A DNA stretch of 64,000 bases from JAJNBA01 sp035512775 (lineage in GTDB: Bacteria > Actinomycetota > UBA4738 > HRBIN12): contig DATKDI010000006.1 of the NCBI GenBank assembly GCA_035512775.1, positions 1 through 64,000 of the forward strand, given 5' to 3'. Below, one piece after another: positions 34,128-43,195 of this stretch. The position numbers and the translations under genes were made by a program. Every line of letters begins with the position of its first letter. Positions within the stretch are counted from its first letter, which is position 1. The notes beneath the pieces were generated by a model. It saw nothing but the letters and a program-made list of their open reading frames with translations. It was not told the origin of the DNA and searched no databases.

Positions 34128-35116
34128 CGGACGGCTCGATCGTAGATCTCCGCGGGGAGCACCTCGTCCGAGAGCTCCTCGGCGATCGCTCGGTCCGAAG
34201 GCTCGGGGTCGGCACTCAGGCGTTCGCCGAGGATCTGCGCGCGCGCCCGGCAGAACGCGCAGAACCGGCCGGTCGTGGGCTGGCCGCACGACTCACATGC
34301 CTGGAGTGCCGCTCGATCCTCCGACCGGAACAGGGGCATGCCGCGCTCCAGATACCCGAGGAAGAACTGCGCCTTGGTCCCCGGCGACGTCTGCTCGATC
34401 GTGTTCATGGCCTCCTTGTACCGGAGCTGTGTGTTCCCCGCGACGAGCGGGCACTCCTCGACCACGTAGTCGATGCCGCGCAAGAAGGCGAACGCGGCCG
34501 TCTCCAGTTCGGACACGCGATGGAGAGGCTTGACCTTCTTGACCATCCCGTCTCGCGCGGGCAGGACCGGAGACTGACGCGCGATCGCGTCGGTCTGCCA
34601 GCGCAGGGTGTTCCCGAGCAGCGTGGCGGCCTCGTCGTCGAGGTTGTGACCGGTCGCGACCACGTCGAAGCCTCCCTCGAGGGCGGCACGATTGAACACG
34701 TAGCGTTTCGACAGCCCACACACGGCGCACGTCGATCGCGAACCGCGCCGCCCGGCGGTCGGGATGTCGTAGCCGTAGTCACGTGGGAGGTCGACGGTCA
34801 ACAGGCGAGCTCGGCGCTCCTCCGCGAACGCTCGCGCGACCTCGTGCGAGCGATCGGAATAGTTCTCGATGCCGAGGCCGAGGTAGAGACCCGTGACGTC
34901 GTAGTCGAGGTCGAGGAGCACGTCCCAGAGCGCGAGCGAATCCTTGCCTCCCGAGACGGCGAGCAGGATCCGGTCATCCGGCGCCATCATCTGATGGCGC
35001 CGGATCGCTTTCTCCACCTGGGTCAGGAACATCACGAAGAAGTGCTCGGTGCAGAAGGCGGCGTGGTGACGCCTGATCTCGATCACGGCGTCGCCACGGC
35101 AACTCCGGCACCTCAT
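34124..35116 (-). CDS. ttuA: TtuA/Ncs6-type tRNA 2-thiolation enzyme
   Basis: The protein has 330 residues. It has an N-terminal zinc site (MRCRSCRGDA), the PP-loop LLAVSGGKDSLALW (SGGKDS at 55-60), catalytic-type cysteines in STCAVCGLSKRY and EECPLVAGN, and a second zinc ribbon CESCGQPTTGRFCAFCRA. This is the TtuA layout, not the shorter TtcA. It would activate and thiolate a tRNA uridine, probably U54, taking sulfur from the carrier encoded just upstream. Its ATG overlaps that gene's stop in ATGA. Confidence 0.88.
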   Translation of the reverse strand: MRCRSCRGDAVIEIRRHHAAFCTEHFFVMFLTQVEKAIRRHQMMAPDDRILLAVSGGKDSLALWDVLLDLDYDVTGLYLGLGIENYSDRSHEVARAFAEERRARLLTVDLPRDYGYDIPTAGRRGSRSTCAVCGLSKRYVFNRAALEGGFDVVATGHNLDDEAATLLGNTLRWQTDAIARQSPVLPARDGMVKKVKPLHRVSELETAAFAFLRGIDYVVEECPLVAGNTQLRYKEAMNTIEQTSPGTKAQFFLGYLERGMPLFRSEDRAALQACESCGQPTTGRFCAFCRARAQILGERLSADPEPSDRAIAEELSDEVLPAEIYDRAVR

Positions 35117-35313
35117 GGCGCCCCTCCCGAGATGACGGGACGGATCTCGAGCTCGTCCTCGTCCCGGACGGGCATCTCTCGTGTGATGAGCTCCCCCGCC
35201 CGGATCACGAGCACGGTGTCGACCGAGATGCCCAGCTCGTCGAGGACGGAGCCGACCGGGCGACCTCCGCGCAGCTGGACCTCACGGTCGGGGTTCCGCA
35301 GCTTGACCTTCAC
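35113..35313 (-). CDS. ThiS/MoaD-type ubiquitin-like sulfur carrier
   Basis: The protein has 66 residues and a beta-grasp pattern: VKLRNPDREVQLRGG, VGSVLDELGIS, TVLVIRAGELITREMPV, DELEIRPVISGGAP. The family normally ends in Gly-Gly, which is thiocarboxylated; here two residues (Ala-Pro) follow the GG, so trimming would be needed. Position directly before ttuA makes it the likely sulfur donor (TtuB role). It starts with GTG 35313, 12 bases after htrA. Confidence 0.85.
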   Translation of the reverse strand: MKVKLRNPDREVQLRGGRPVGSVLDELGISVDTVLVIRAGELITREMPVRDEDELEIRPVISGGAP

Positions 35314-35325
35314 GCCGAGAGGCTA

Positions 35326-36444
35326 TTACGGCTCGAGGAACTCCGTCGGGAGCGGCTTCGTGCCGAGCGTGACCGAGACGGAACGCTCCTCGCCGCCGGA
35401 GCGGATCACCCGCACGTCGACCTCGTCCCCGGGGTTCAAGGCATCCAGGACCCGGCCGAGGTCCGTCGCGGCGTCGATCGACTCGCCGTCCACCTCCACG
35501 ATCACGTCCCCTTCGCGGACCCCGGCGTCCGCGGCGGGGCCGTTCGTGAGGGTGGCCAACACGTAGGCCCCGCGATCGACCGGGAGCCCGAGCTGGAAGG
35601 CGAGGTCCGCCGTGACGTCCCTCGTCGACACCCCGAGGTACGCCGTGGCCTTGAGCGGATCCGAGATCGCCGAATCGATCGCGGTCTTCGCCGAATCGAT
35701 CGAGATCGCGAACCCGATGTTCTCGGCGTTCTCGCTGCCGGCGGAGTTGATCCCCACGACCTTCCCCTCCATGTCCACGAGGGGTCCGCCGGAGTTCCCG
35801 TGATTGATCGCCGCGTCGGTCTGGATCACCTCGCTGTAGGTGCGAACGCCGTTCGGGCAGACGGTGCACTGGGGGTCGGGCACACGGATCGTCCGGTCGA
35901 GTGACGAGACGATGCCCGTCGTGACCGAGGGACCGCCCTCCAGCGCGAGGGCATAGCCGATCGCGACGACCTGCTGCCCGAGCCGGAGATCGGCGCTGGC
36001 CCCGAGCGGGAGGGCCGTCAGTCCCTCCGCTCCGAGCTTCAGGATCGCCAGGTCGTGCTCGCAATCACCGCCGATCACGCGAGCGTCGTAGCGCGTCGGC
36101 TCGTCCTCCGAGGTCGACACCGTGATCCGGGACGCACCCTGCACCACGTGGCAGTTGGTGACGACGACACCGTTCTCCCGCACGATGAAGCCGGTGCCCA
36201 CCCCTTCGCCCTGCTCCGGCTGGCCGGTTGGGGATGACTGGTAGACGTTCGTCGTGACGTTGACCACCGAGGGAAGGACCCGTTCGGCGACCGCGGCGTA
36301 GGGCTCCTCCCCCGGGTCCAGTGGCGGAAGCGGGGATGCGGCCGGACTCTCCCCCTGGCGGTCGACCTGGACACAGGCACCGAGCAAGAGAGCGAGCGAG
36401 ACGGTGAGCAGGAGGAGACGCCTGGGGGTTGTCAACAGCTTCAC
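35326..36444 (-). CDS. HtrA/DegP-like serine protease, lipoprotein
   Basis: The protein has 372 residues. Its lipoprotein signal has the lipobox LLLGAC with Cys24. The trypsin-like domain has His in VVTNCHVVQG, Asp in CEHDLAILKLG and Ser in INHGNSGGPLVD. A single PDZ domain from about residue 265 has GVREGDVIVEVDGESI. It degrades or chaperones misfolded exported proteins on the outer face of the membrane. The Cys-x-x-Cys in DPQCTVCPNG is an uncommon insert. It starts on GTG 36444 with no clear ribosome site. Confidence 0.93.
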   Translation of the reverse strand: MKLLTTPRRLLLLTVSLALLLGACVQVDRQGESPAASPLPPLDPGEEPYAAVAERVLPSVVNVTTNVYQSSPTGQPEQGEGVGTGFIVRENGVVVTNCHVVQGASRITVSTSEDEPTRYDARVIGGDCEHDLAILKLGAEGLTALPLGASADLRLGQQVVAIGYALALEGGPSVTTGIVSSLDRTIRVPDPQCTVCPNGVRTYSEVIQTDAAINHGNSGGPLVDMEGKVVGINSAGSENAENIGFAISIDSAKTAIDSAISDPLKATAYLGVSTRDVTADLAFQLGLPVDRGAYVLATLTNGPAADAGVREGDVIVEVDGESIDAATDLGRVLDALNPGDEVDVRVIRSGGEERSVSVTLGTKPLPTEFLEP

Positions 36445-36498
36445 GCGGTGGGTTCGCTCCCGATCGATCGGGGGTTCGAAGAACCCACCCTACCCTCG

Positions 36499-37680
36499 CT
36501 AGGAGAGCAAGGAACCGGAAGGCCGCTCCTTCCTCGGATCGACGAACGGGATGGGCGCGGTTCGCCCCACGAGGTGCTCGCCGTCCTCGGTCTCGACATC
36601 CAAGGCGGTGCCCGGTGCCGAGAGCTCGACGGGAACCCAGACGTAGCCGATGTTCTTCGCGAGCCCCGGTGACCAGACCGCGTCGGTCATGCGCCCGACC
36701 TTGCGTCCCTCATGGTGCACCGGCCAGAACTCCGACATCTCGGCGCGGAGCTCGTCTCCGTCGAGCTCGATGCCGACGAGCTTCCGGTCGACGCCCTCCC
36801 GCTTGATCCGCTCGAGCGCGTCCTTGCCGATGTAGTCCTGTGGCTGTTCCTCGACGAGCCGCTCCAGCCCCATCACGTGCAGGGGCGTGTCGTCGATCGT
36901 CATGTCGGAGCCGTAGTTGAAGATGCCGGCCTCGATGCGGCGCGCCTCGCAGGGTGCGATCGGCTTGATGCCGAACTCCTCGCCCGCGTCGGCCACGGCG
37001 CTCCAGAGCTCGTCGCCCTTCGACCCGTCGAGGAGGTTCACCTCGAAGCCGGGGATCGCCGTCCACCCCGTCCGGCTGATGAGCACGGGGATGCCGCGGA
37101 TCTCGAACTCGTCGACCCAGTAGTACTTGATGTCGTAGATCGAGGGGCCCACGAGCTTCTCGAGCGTCTTCGCCGACAGGGGCCCTTGTACCTGCATCGG
37201 GTGGACGTCGGGGAAGGTCACCTCGACATCGAGGCCGGAGGATGCCGCGACCCCCATCGCGTAGAGGCCGGCATCGGAATCCGCCAGTTGCATCCACCAG
37301 GTGTGCTCCGCGACGTGGAGCAACACCGGGTCGTTCACGATCCCGCCGTCCGGCGAGGTGACGATCACGTACTTGCCCTGCTTCACTGCGCAGTTCGTGA
37401 GATCGCGGCACGTGAGCATGTCGATCAGTCGGTCGGCATCGGGACCCGCCACCTGGACGGTGCGTTCGACCCCGACGTCCCACATGGTGACGCCGGTCGC
37501 CAACAGCGCGTACTCGGTGTCGGGATCGTCGAAGTACCCGGGCAGGTACATGTGATTGTAGATGTCATAGGCCGTGCATCCGGCTCGGAGCGTCGACTTG
37601 AAGAACGGCGACTGCCGATACCAGGGGCCGAAGTAGAGGGTCGCGCTCTTGGCGAGCATCTCGGGTCGCTCGTTCACCAT
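36499..37680 (-). CDS. DmdA-like GcvT-family protein 1
   Basis: The protein has 393 residues. It is a folate-dependent aminomethyltransferase fold: YNHMYLPGYF, WDVGVERTVQVAGPDADRL, TCRDLTNCAVKQGKYVI, GGIVNDPVLLHV, QGPLSAKTLEKL and ISRTGWTAIPGFEVNL. These match the pattern of DMSP demethylase DmdA and relatives better than GcvT itself, since WDV-ER and NDPV occur at the same places (recalled comparison). A methyl or aminomethyl group is probably moved to tetrahydrofolate; the donor is unknown. The ribosome site AAGGAGG five bases before ATG 37680 sets the start. A paralogue lies directly upstream. Confidence 0.8.
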   Translation of the reverse strand: MVNERPEMLAKSATLYFGPWYRQSPFFKSTLRAGCTAYDIYNHMYLPGYFDDPDTEYALLATGVTMWDVGVERTVQVAGPDADRLIDMLTCRDLTNCAVKQGKYVIVTSPDGGIVNDPVLLHVAEHTWWMQLADSDAGLYAMGVAASSGLDVEVTFPDVHPMQVQGPLSAKTLEKLVGPSIYDIKYYWVDEFEIRGIPVLISRTGWTAIPGFEVNLLDGSKGDELWSAVADAGEEFGIKPIAPCEARRIEAGIFNYGSDMTIDDTPLHVMGLERLVEEQPQDYIGKDALERIKREGVDRKLVGIELDGDELRAEMSEFWPVHHEGRKVGRMTDAVWSPGLAKNIGYVWVPVELSAPGTALDVETEDGEHLVGRTAPIPFVDPRKERPSGSLLS

Positions 37681-37811
37681 CACTGCCTCCTTGCACGCGG
37701 TCGTTGAGTTGAAGCATCGTTCGATATGCGTGCCCGGCGCAACTCGGCGCATGCCTTCTGAACAGGGACGAAGGACCTGAACGACCGTTAGGAAACCGGA
37801 GGTCGTTCCGA

Positions 37812-38969
37812 CTACGACACGGGGATCGTCTTGTCCGGGTCGATGAACGGCATCGGCACGACCGTGGCGGTCCGGCCCCCCCATTCGGTCTCGACCGTCA
37901 CGGAGACGCCCTCGGAGGAGCGGTCCGCCGGGAGCCAGCAGTAGCCGATGTTCCTCGCGAGCCGAGGTGAATAGATCGCCGACGTGACCTTCCCGACCGG
38001 GGTGCCCGCATCGAGGGCAGGCCACTTCACGTTGTTGAGCTCGGGGAAGGGATCCCCGTCGAACTCGACCCCGTTGATCCTCTTCGTCACCCCCGCGTCA
38101 CGGATCCGGCGCAGCGCGGCGATGGAGATCGATGCGTCATCGGGAAGATCCCACGCGACCAGGCGATCGAAGCCCAGCTCGATCGGGTTGTTGTCGTAGG
38201 TCATGTCGGCGCCCCAGTTGAAGATCGCGCCTTCGATCCGCCGGATGTCGCTCGGACCCGTCGGTACGATGCCGAACTCCTGGCCCGCCTCCATGATCGC
38301 CTCGAACACGTCGGTGCCCTTGCTCGTGTCGGTGAGGTAGACCTCGTAGCCGATCTCGGAGGTCCAGCCGGTGCGGGTCACGACGACGGGCGCCTCGGCG
38401 ATCTTCGCCTCGGTCCAGAAGTAGTACTTCAGGTCGAGGATCTCAGGACCCAGGAGCTTCACCATCAGGTCCTTGGACTTCGGGCCCTGCACCTGAAGCG
38501 GGGCGACGTCCGCCTCGCGGATGGTGACATCGAGATCCGGATGCGCGTTCTTCAACCCGCGTGCGAACAGCAACGCGTCGGAGGAGGCGAGCGCGAACCA
38601 GAACGTGTTCTCGTCCATCCGCGTGAGGACGGGGTCGTTCACGATGCCGCCGTCCGAATCGCAGATGAGGACGTACTTGCCCTGACCGACCGCGCACGTG
38701 GAGAGGTCGCGCGGCGTGAGCAGTTGGGCGAACCGGAAACCGTCGGGACCGGATATCTCCAGGCAGCGCTCCACCGCTACATCCCAGAGCGTGACCCCGT
38801 TCAGCAGCGCGTCGAACTCCGCTTCGAAGGTGTCGAAGCGGATCGGGAAGTACATGTGGTTGTAGACCGTCATGCCCTTCGGGCCGTACCGCTGGGTCGC
38901 CTCGTAGTAGGGAGTCCGGCGATTGCGGGCGCCTCGTTGGACAAGGCTCATGTCGAAGGGCTCAGTCAT
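37812..38969 (-). CDS. DmdA-like GcvT-family protein 2
   Basis: The protein has 385 residues and is a paralogue of the next gene: YNHMYFPIRF, WDVAVERCLEISGPDGFRF, TPRDLSTCAVGQGKYVL, GGIVNDPVLTRMDENTFWF, QGPKSKDLMVKLLG and VTRTGWTSEIGYEVYL. The two differ enough to have separate substrates or to form a hetero-oligomer. AGGAG eight bases before ATG 38969 supports the start. There are 131 bases between the paralogues without a gene. No glycine cleavage H or P gene is near, which argues against the glycine cleavage system. Confidence 0.8.
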   Translation of the reverse strand: MTEPFDMSLVQRGARNRRTPYYEATQRYGPKGMTVYNHMYFPIRFDTFEAEFDALLNGVTLWDVAVERCLEISGPDGFRFAQLLTPRDLSTCAVGQGKYVLICDSDGGIVNDPVLTRMDENTFWFALASSDALLFARGLKNAHPDLDVTIREADVAPLQVQGPKSKDLMVKLLGPEILDLKYYFWTEAKIAEAPVVVTRTGWTSEIGYEVYLTDTSKGTDVFEAIMEAGQEFGIVPTGPSDIRRIEGAIFNWGADMTYDNNPIELGFDRLVAWDLPDDASISIAALRRIRDAGVTKRINGVEFDGDPFPELNNVKWPALDAGTPVGKVTSAIYSPRLARNIGYCWLPADRSSEGVSVTVETEWGGRTATVVPMPFIDPDKTIPVS

Positions 38970-39081
38970 CGTGGGTGCTCCTCTCCAGTGACGGCCGCCC
39001 GCCGGGCGCGGGCAGACCACCGATACCTCCGTATCGTGCGAGTGCCATCCGGCGCAGACAACCACGCCGGCTGACCCGAAG

Positions 39082-40746
39082 TCAGCTCGTGCCGTTGCGT
39101 TCGTACACCGAAGCCCCTTGGACGAAGGTGGCATCCACCTGCGCGCTCGCGATCTCGTCGACCGGATGGGCGAAGAGATCGCGATCCACCACGGCCACGT
39201 CAGCGAACTTCCCCACCTCGATCGAGCCGGTGACCTCGTCCAGGTGGTTCACGTAGGCCGAGCCCATCGTGAAGGCGGCGATCGACGTCGCGAGGTCGAG
39301 TCTCTCCTCGGGGAGGAAGACCTCGTGGTTGTCGTTGCCGTAGAGGTACGTGGGCGGTGTCTTGCGGTTGACCGCGACGTAGATCTCCTCGAGCGGGTCC
39401 GGACTGGAAACGGACCAGTCGCTGCCCATCGCGAGGTTCGCGCCAGCACGGACCAGGGACCCGAACGGATACTGCCACCGCCACCGCGGCTCGCCCAGGA
39501 ACGGGATCGTCAGATCGTCCATCTGCCCCTCGTGCATCGCCCAGAGTGGCTGGGCGTTCGCGACGGCTCGCAGCTCGCGGAATCGCGGCACGTCGTCAGG
39601 ATGCACGACCTGGATATGTGCCAGGTGGTGCCGGTTGTCGGTCGGACCGTTCGTCTCGAGGGCCGCCTCCATGGCGTCGAGGGCCTCGCGGACCGCGCGC
39701 TCCGCCAGCGCGTGGAAGTGGACCTGGAAACCGTGCCCGTCGAGGGCGGTCACGTAGCCCTTCAGGGCCTCGGGTTCGATGAACGAGATCCCCCGCTTGT
39801 CGGTCGCCCGTCCCTCGGCATCGAGATAGGGCTCGAGGACCGCGGCCGTGAACGTCTCGCACACGCCGTCCTGCATGATCTTCACCGTCGTGGCGGCGAA
39901 TCTCCCGGTCTGCGCGCGCTCCCGCAGATCGAGTAGGTCGTCGATCTGGTCCTCGCCGCGCTCGCGGTCCCACCAGAGTGCACCGACGACGCGGGCGGTG
40001 AGGTCGCCGTTGCCGGCGGCGAGGAGGTACGCGGAGTAGTTGTCCATCCAATAGCCCGTGGACACGATGGCGTCCTGCCAGGCGGTGATCCCGAGGGAGT
40101 GCAGGTACCGCTGGCCCTCGAGCAGCCCCTCGTACACCTCGTCGGGCGTCGGTTCCGGTGCGAGACGGCCGACGAGTTCTGCGGCGCCCTCGTGGAGCGT
40201 GCCGCTCGGCTCGCCCGCTTCGTCCCGCTCGATCAGTCCGTCGGCCGGATCCGGCGTCGTCGCCGTTACTCCGGCGATCTCCAGCGCCCGGCTGTTCACC
40301 CACGTGCTGTGACCGTCGCGGTTCGGCAGGAACACGATGCGCTCGGGTACGATCGCATCGAGCAGGTCCTTGGTCGGGATCCCGCCGGGGAACACGTCCA
40401 TGGACCACCCGCCGCCCAGGATCCACTCGCGGTCCGGATGCTCCTCGGCATAGGTCTTCACGCGGAGCAGGTAGTCCTCACGCGAATGGAGGTCGTGCAG
40501 GTCGCACTGCAACCGGTCGACACCGCCGCCGACCGGGTGCACGTGTGCGTCCTGGAATCCCGGAAGGAGCATCCGTCCCGCGAGATCGAAGACCTGGGTC
40601 CTGGGACCCACGTGCTCGCGGATGGCATCGTCGCTCCCGACGACCACGATCCGCCCGTCCCTCACGGCGACCGCCTGCTCCCGGGTCCGGGCCGCATCCA
40701 CCGTGTAGACGGTGCCGTTGACGAACGCGAGATCGGCCGAGCTCAT
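39082..40746 (-). CDS. YtcJ-like amidohydrolase 2
   Basis: The protein has 554 residues of the Amidohydro_3 branch: LLPGFQDAHVHPVGGG with the metal HVH, VKIMQDGVCETFTA (the position of the bridging Lys is VKI), FQVHFHALAERAV, AHIQVVHPDD and AMGSDWSVSSPDPLE. ATG 40746 is used since the fold begins at SSADLAFVNGTVYTVD. Together with the two DmdA-like genes downstream it could be part of a catabolic route for an N-methyl or amide compound; this is inferred from position alone. It is a distant paralogue of the amidohydrolase at 7000-8499. Confidence 0.9.
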   Translation of the reverse strand: MSSADLAFVNGTVYTVDAARTREQAVAVRDGRIVVVGSDDAIREHVGPRTQVFDLAGRMLLPGFQDAHVHPVGGGVDRLQCDLHDLHSREDYLLRVKTYAEEHPDREWILGGGWSMDVFPGGIPTKDLLDAIVPERIVFLPNRDGHSTWVNSRALEIAGVTATTPDPADGLIERDEAGEPSGTLHEGAAELVGRLAPEPTPDEVYEGLLEGQRYLHSLGITAWQDAIVSTGYWMDNYSAYLLAAGNGDLTARVVGALWWDRERGEDQIDDLLDLRERAQTGRFAATTVKIMQDGVCETFTAAVLEPYLDAEGRATDKRGISFIEPEALKGYVTALDGHGFQVHFHALAERAVREALDAMEAALETNGPTDNRHHLAHIQVVHPDDVPRFRELRAVANAQPLWAMHEGQMDDLTIPFLGEPRWRWQYPFGSLVRAGANLAMGSDWSVSSPDPLEEIYVAVNRKTPPTYLYGNDNHEVFLPEERLDLATSIAAFTMGSAYVNHLDEVTGSIEVGKFADVAVVDRDLFAHPVDEIASAQVDATFVQGASVYERNGTS

Positions 40747-40762
40747 CGGCGGAGCATAGCGG

Positions 40763-42358
40763 TCACGCCAGCGCGACGAGGTCGAGGAGATCCTCGCTCC
40801 AGTAGTCGAGGCTCCCATCGGGCATCAACAGGACACGCTCCGGCGCAAGTGCTTCCACGAACTCGGTGTCGTGGCTCACGATCACCATCGCGCCCGGCCA
40901 GTCACGCAGGGCCAGGGCGATCGCGGTCCGCGACGGCGGGTCGAGGTTGTTGGTCGGCTCGTCCAGGAGCAGGAGGTTCTTCCTGCCGGCGACGAGCTGG
41001 GCCAGCGCGAGCTTGGTCTTCTCACCGCCCGACAGTGTGCCGGCGTCGTGGAACGCCATCTCTCCGGGCAGACCGAACATGCCGAGGAGCGTGCGAAGCG
41101 CCTGGTCGTCGGCCCGCGAGGCAAGGTGCATGTGCGCGAGCACCGTCATCCCCTCGCGGATCCCCTCGTGCTCCTGGGCGTAGTACCCGAGCTGGACGCC
41201 GTGGCCGAGACGGAAAGAGCCAGCATCGGTCCGGGTCTCACCGGCCAGGATCCGAAGCAGGCTGGTCTTCCCGGCCCCGTTCAGGCCCATCACCAGGAGA
41301 CGCTCTCCTCGTTCCACGTCGAAGGAGACGGTCTCGAAGACCGGCGGTCCGCCGTAGCCCTTGGTCAGGCCCTCGGTCACCAGCGTCGTTCGGCCGGAGT
41401 GGGGCGGGTCGGGGAACCGGAAACGGACGCCGCGCTCCCGCGACGGGGCGGTGATCTTCCGGGACTGGAGCCGGGCGACCCGCGTGTCGAGCGTCTTCGC
41501 CTTGCGCGCCCGCTTCGCCGTCTGCCCTCGCATCGAGTCGGCCAGGGTCTTCAGCCGCCTGATCTCGGCATCCTGACGGGAGGCGAGGCCCGCGAGACGC
41601 TTCTCGTCCCGCGCCCTCGCCTCCCGGTACTCGGTGTAGGTCCCGCGGTACTCGACCACCCCGTCCCGGTCCAGGTGCAGGATCCGGGTGATCGAGGCGT
41701 CGAGGAGCGCGATGTCGTGGCTGACCACGAGCAGCGCCCCGCGGTAGCCGGCGAGGAACCGCATCAGCCAGCCCTTCGCGTCCGCGTCGAGGTGGTTCGT
41801 CGGCTCGTCCAGGAGCAAGAGGTCCGAGCCGCCGAACAGGATCCGGGCGAGCTCCAGGCGGCGCCGTTCGCCGCCCGAGAGCGCGCCGACGGGAAGGTCG
41901 AGTCGATCCTGGGACAGACCGAGTCCGGCGACGATCGCCCGCGCGTCGGCTTCGGCGCGGTACCCGCCGCTCCGCTCGTACTCTTCCTCGAGCCGCGCGA
42001 ACCGTGCGACGTGCGTCTCCGACGTGTGTTCCTCCAGCCGAAGCCGGGCCTTCTCCACGCCTCGTTGCAACTCGACCAGGCCGCGTGCGGCGAGGAGGTA
42101 CTCGATGCCACTCGATGCGTCGTCGGCGCGGTGCTGCCGCGGATCCTGCCGGAGATAGCCCACCGCGCCGCGACGTCTCACCGTCCCTGCCGCGGCGGGC
42201 TCCTCTCCCGCCAGGACCTTGAGCGTGCTCGTCTTGCCGGCACCGTTGCGTCCGACCATCCCCACCTTGTCGCCCACCGTGAGCACGAGGTCGAGGCCCT
42301 CGACGACCGTGGCTCCGCCTGCCTCAACGGAAAGACCGGTTACCTCGAGGGCGGTCAT
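40763..42358 (-). CDS. ABC-F family ATPase
   Basis: The protein has 531 residues with two ABC domains and no membrane part. Walker A motifs are GRNGAGKTSTLKVL and GLNGAGKTSLLRIL. Signature and Walker B are LSGGERRRLELARIL/LLLLDEPTNHLD and LSGGEKTKLALAQL/LLLLDEPTNNLD. The linker between domains is charged and helical (RRLKTLADSMRGQTAKRARK), as in ribosome-acting ABC-F proteins. It may be a translation factor or protect against an antibiotic; the subclass cannot be told. The start at 42358 is where the first domain begins. It ends 16 bases before the amidohydrolase start. Confidence 0.92.
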   Translation of the reverse strand: MTALEVTGLSVEAGGATVVEGLDLVLTVGDKVGMVGRNGAGKTSTLKVLAGEEPAAAGTVRRRGAVGYLRQDPRQHRADDASSGIEYLLAARGLVELQRGVEKARLRLEEHTSETHVARFARLEEEYERSGGYRAEADARAIVAGLGLSQDRLDLPVGALSGGERRRLELARILFGGSDLLLLDEPTNHLDADAKGWLMRFLAGYRGALLVVSHDIALLDASITRILHLDRDGVVEYRGTYTEYREARARDEKRLAGLASRQDAEIRRLKTLADSMRGQTAKRARKAKTLDTRVARLQSRKITAPSRERGVRFRFPDPPHSGRTTLVTEGLTKGYGGPPVFETVSFDVERGERLLVMGLNGAGKTSLLRILAGETRTDAGSFRLGHGVQLGYYAQEHEGIREGMTVLAHMHLASRADDQALRTLLGMFGLPGEMAFHDAGTLSGGEKTKLALAQLVAGRKNLLLLDEPTNNLDPPSRTAIALALRDWPGAMVIVSHDTEFVEALAPERVLLMPDGSLDYWSEDLLDLVALA

Positions 42359-42496
42359 CGGCACACTCGCGCCCGGTGCGGGGCTGGAGATGTGGGCTCT
42401 GCGGGCATCGATACCTCCGGGATCGGGACGCGGACACACGGACGCTCGGGGCGCCCGGTCGTGCTCGAGGAGGTCCCGCTAGCTCACGGTCGAAGT

Positions 42497-43195
42497 CTAG
42501 CGCTCGGGGTCGGGGTCGGGCTTCCACCGGTATCCGAGGCCCGCCTCCGTCACGATGAACCGCGGGCGCGCCGGATCGTCGGCCAGCTTGCTGCGCAGCT
42601 GACGGATGAACACTCGGAGGTACTGGCTCTCGGTCGCGTACCCCGGTCCCCACACCTTCTGAAGCAGCCACCGATGTGTCAGGAGCTTCCCGGGATTCGA
42701 CGCGAAGGCCTCGAGGAGCCGGTACTCGGTGGGCGTCAGATGGATGTCGAGGTCGCCCAACCGCACCAGCTGCCGGCCCAGGTCGACCTCCAGCTCGCCG
42801 AATCGAACGACCGGAGGACGACGCTCGCCCTCCGTGCGGCGCCGGACGGCCCGCATCCTCGCGAGGAGCTCCGGCATACCGAAGGGCTTGGTCACGTAAT
42901 CGTCGGCTCCGGCCTCGAACGCGTCGACCTTGTCGTGCTGACCGTCGAGGACCGACAGCACGATGATCGGGACCGCCGACCAGGCACGCACGCGCCGGAT
43001 CACCTCGTGACCTCCGATCCCCGGCAGGCCGATATCCAGGACGATCAGGTCGACGCCGGCGTCGGGCAGCAGATCCAGGGCGGTCTCACCGTTGCCCGCG
43101 GTGAGGACCTCGTAGGAATGACCCTGGAGGCTTGTGCGCACCGCGCGGAGGATCTGCGGGTCGTCGTCGACCACGAGGACTCTTCCCTCGTTCAT
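42497..43195 (-). CDS. KdpE-like response regulator
   Basis: The protein has 232 residues: receiver domain with VLVVDDDPQILRAV, phospho-Asp in LIVLDIGLPG and the Lys in DDYVTKPFGMPE, then an OmpR/PhoB winged helix (LTPTEYRLLEAFASNPGKLL, YLRVFIRQLRSKL). The linker and helix pattern match KdpE. ATG 43195 overlaps the kinase stop in ATGA. Its kinase partner is a short KdpD; the divergent neighbour is a potassium transporter, a plausible target. Confidence 0.9.
   Translation of the reverse strand: MNEGRVLVVDDDPQILRAVRTSLQGHSYEVLTAGNGETALDLLPDAGVDLIVLDIGLPGIGGHEVIRRVRAWSAVPIIVLSVLDGQHDKVDAFEAGADDYVTKPFGMPELLARMRAVRRRTEGERRPPVVRFGELEVDLGRQLVRLGDLDIHLTPTEYRLLEAFASNPGKLLTHRWLLQKVWGPGYATESQYLRVFIRQLRSKLADDPARPRFIVTEAGLGYRWKPDPDPER

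Noticed and set aside
36472..36486. GGGTTC-GAA-GAACCC hairpin as terminator of the DmdA-like gene or htrA operator
   Set aside because: Stem of only six pairs, a three-base loop and no T-tract; too short to claim.
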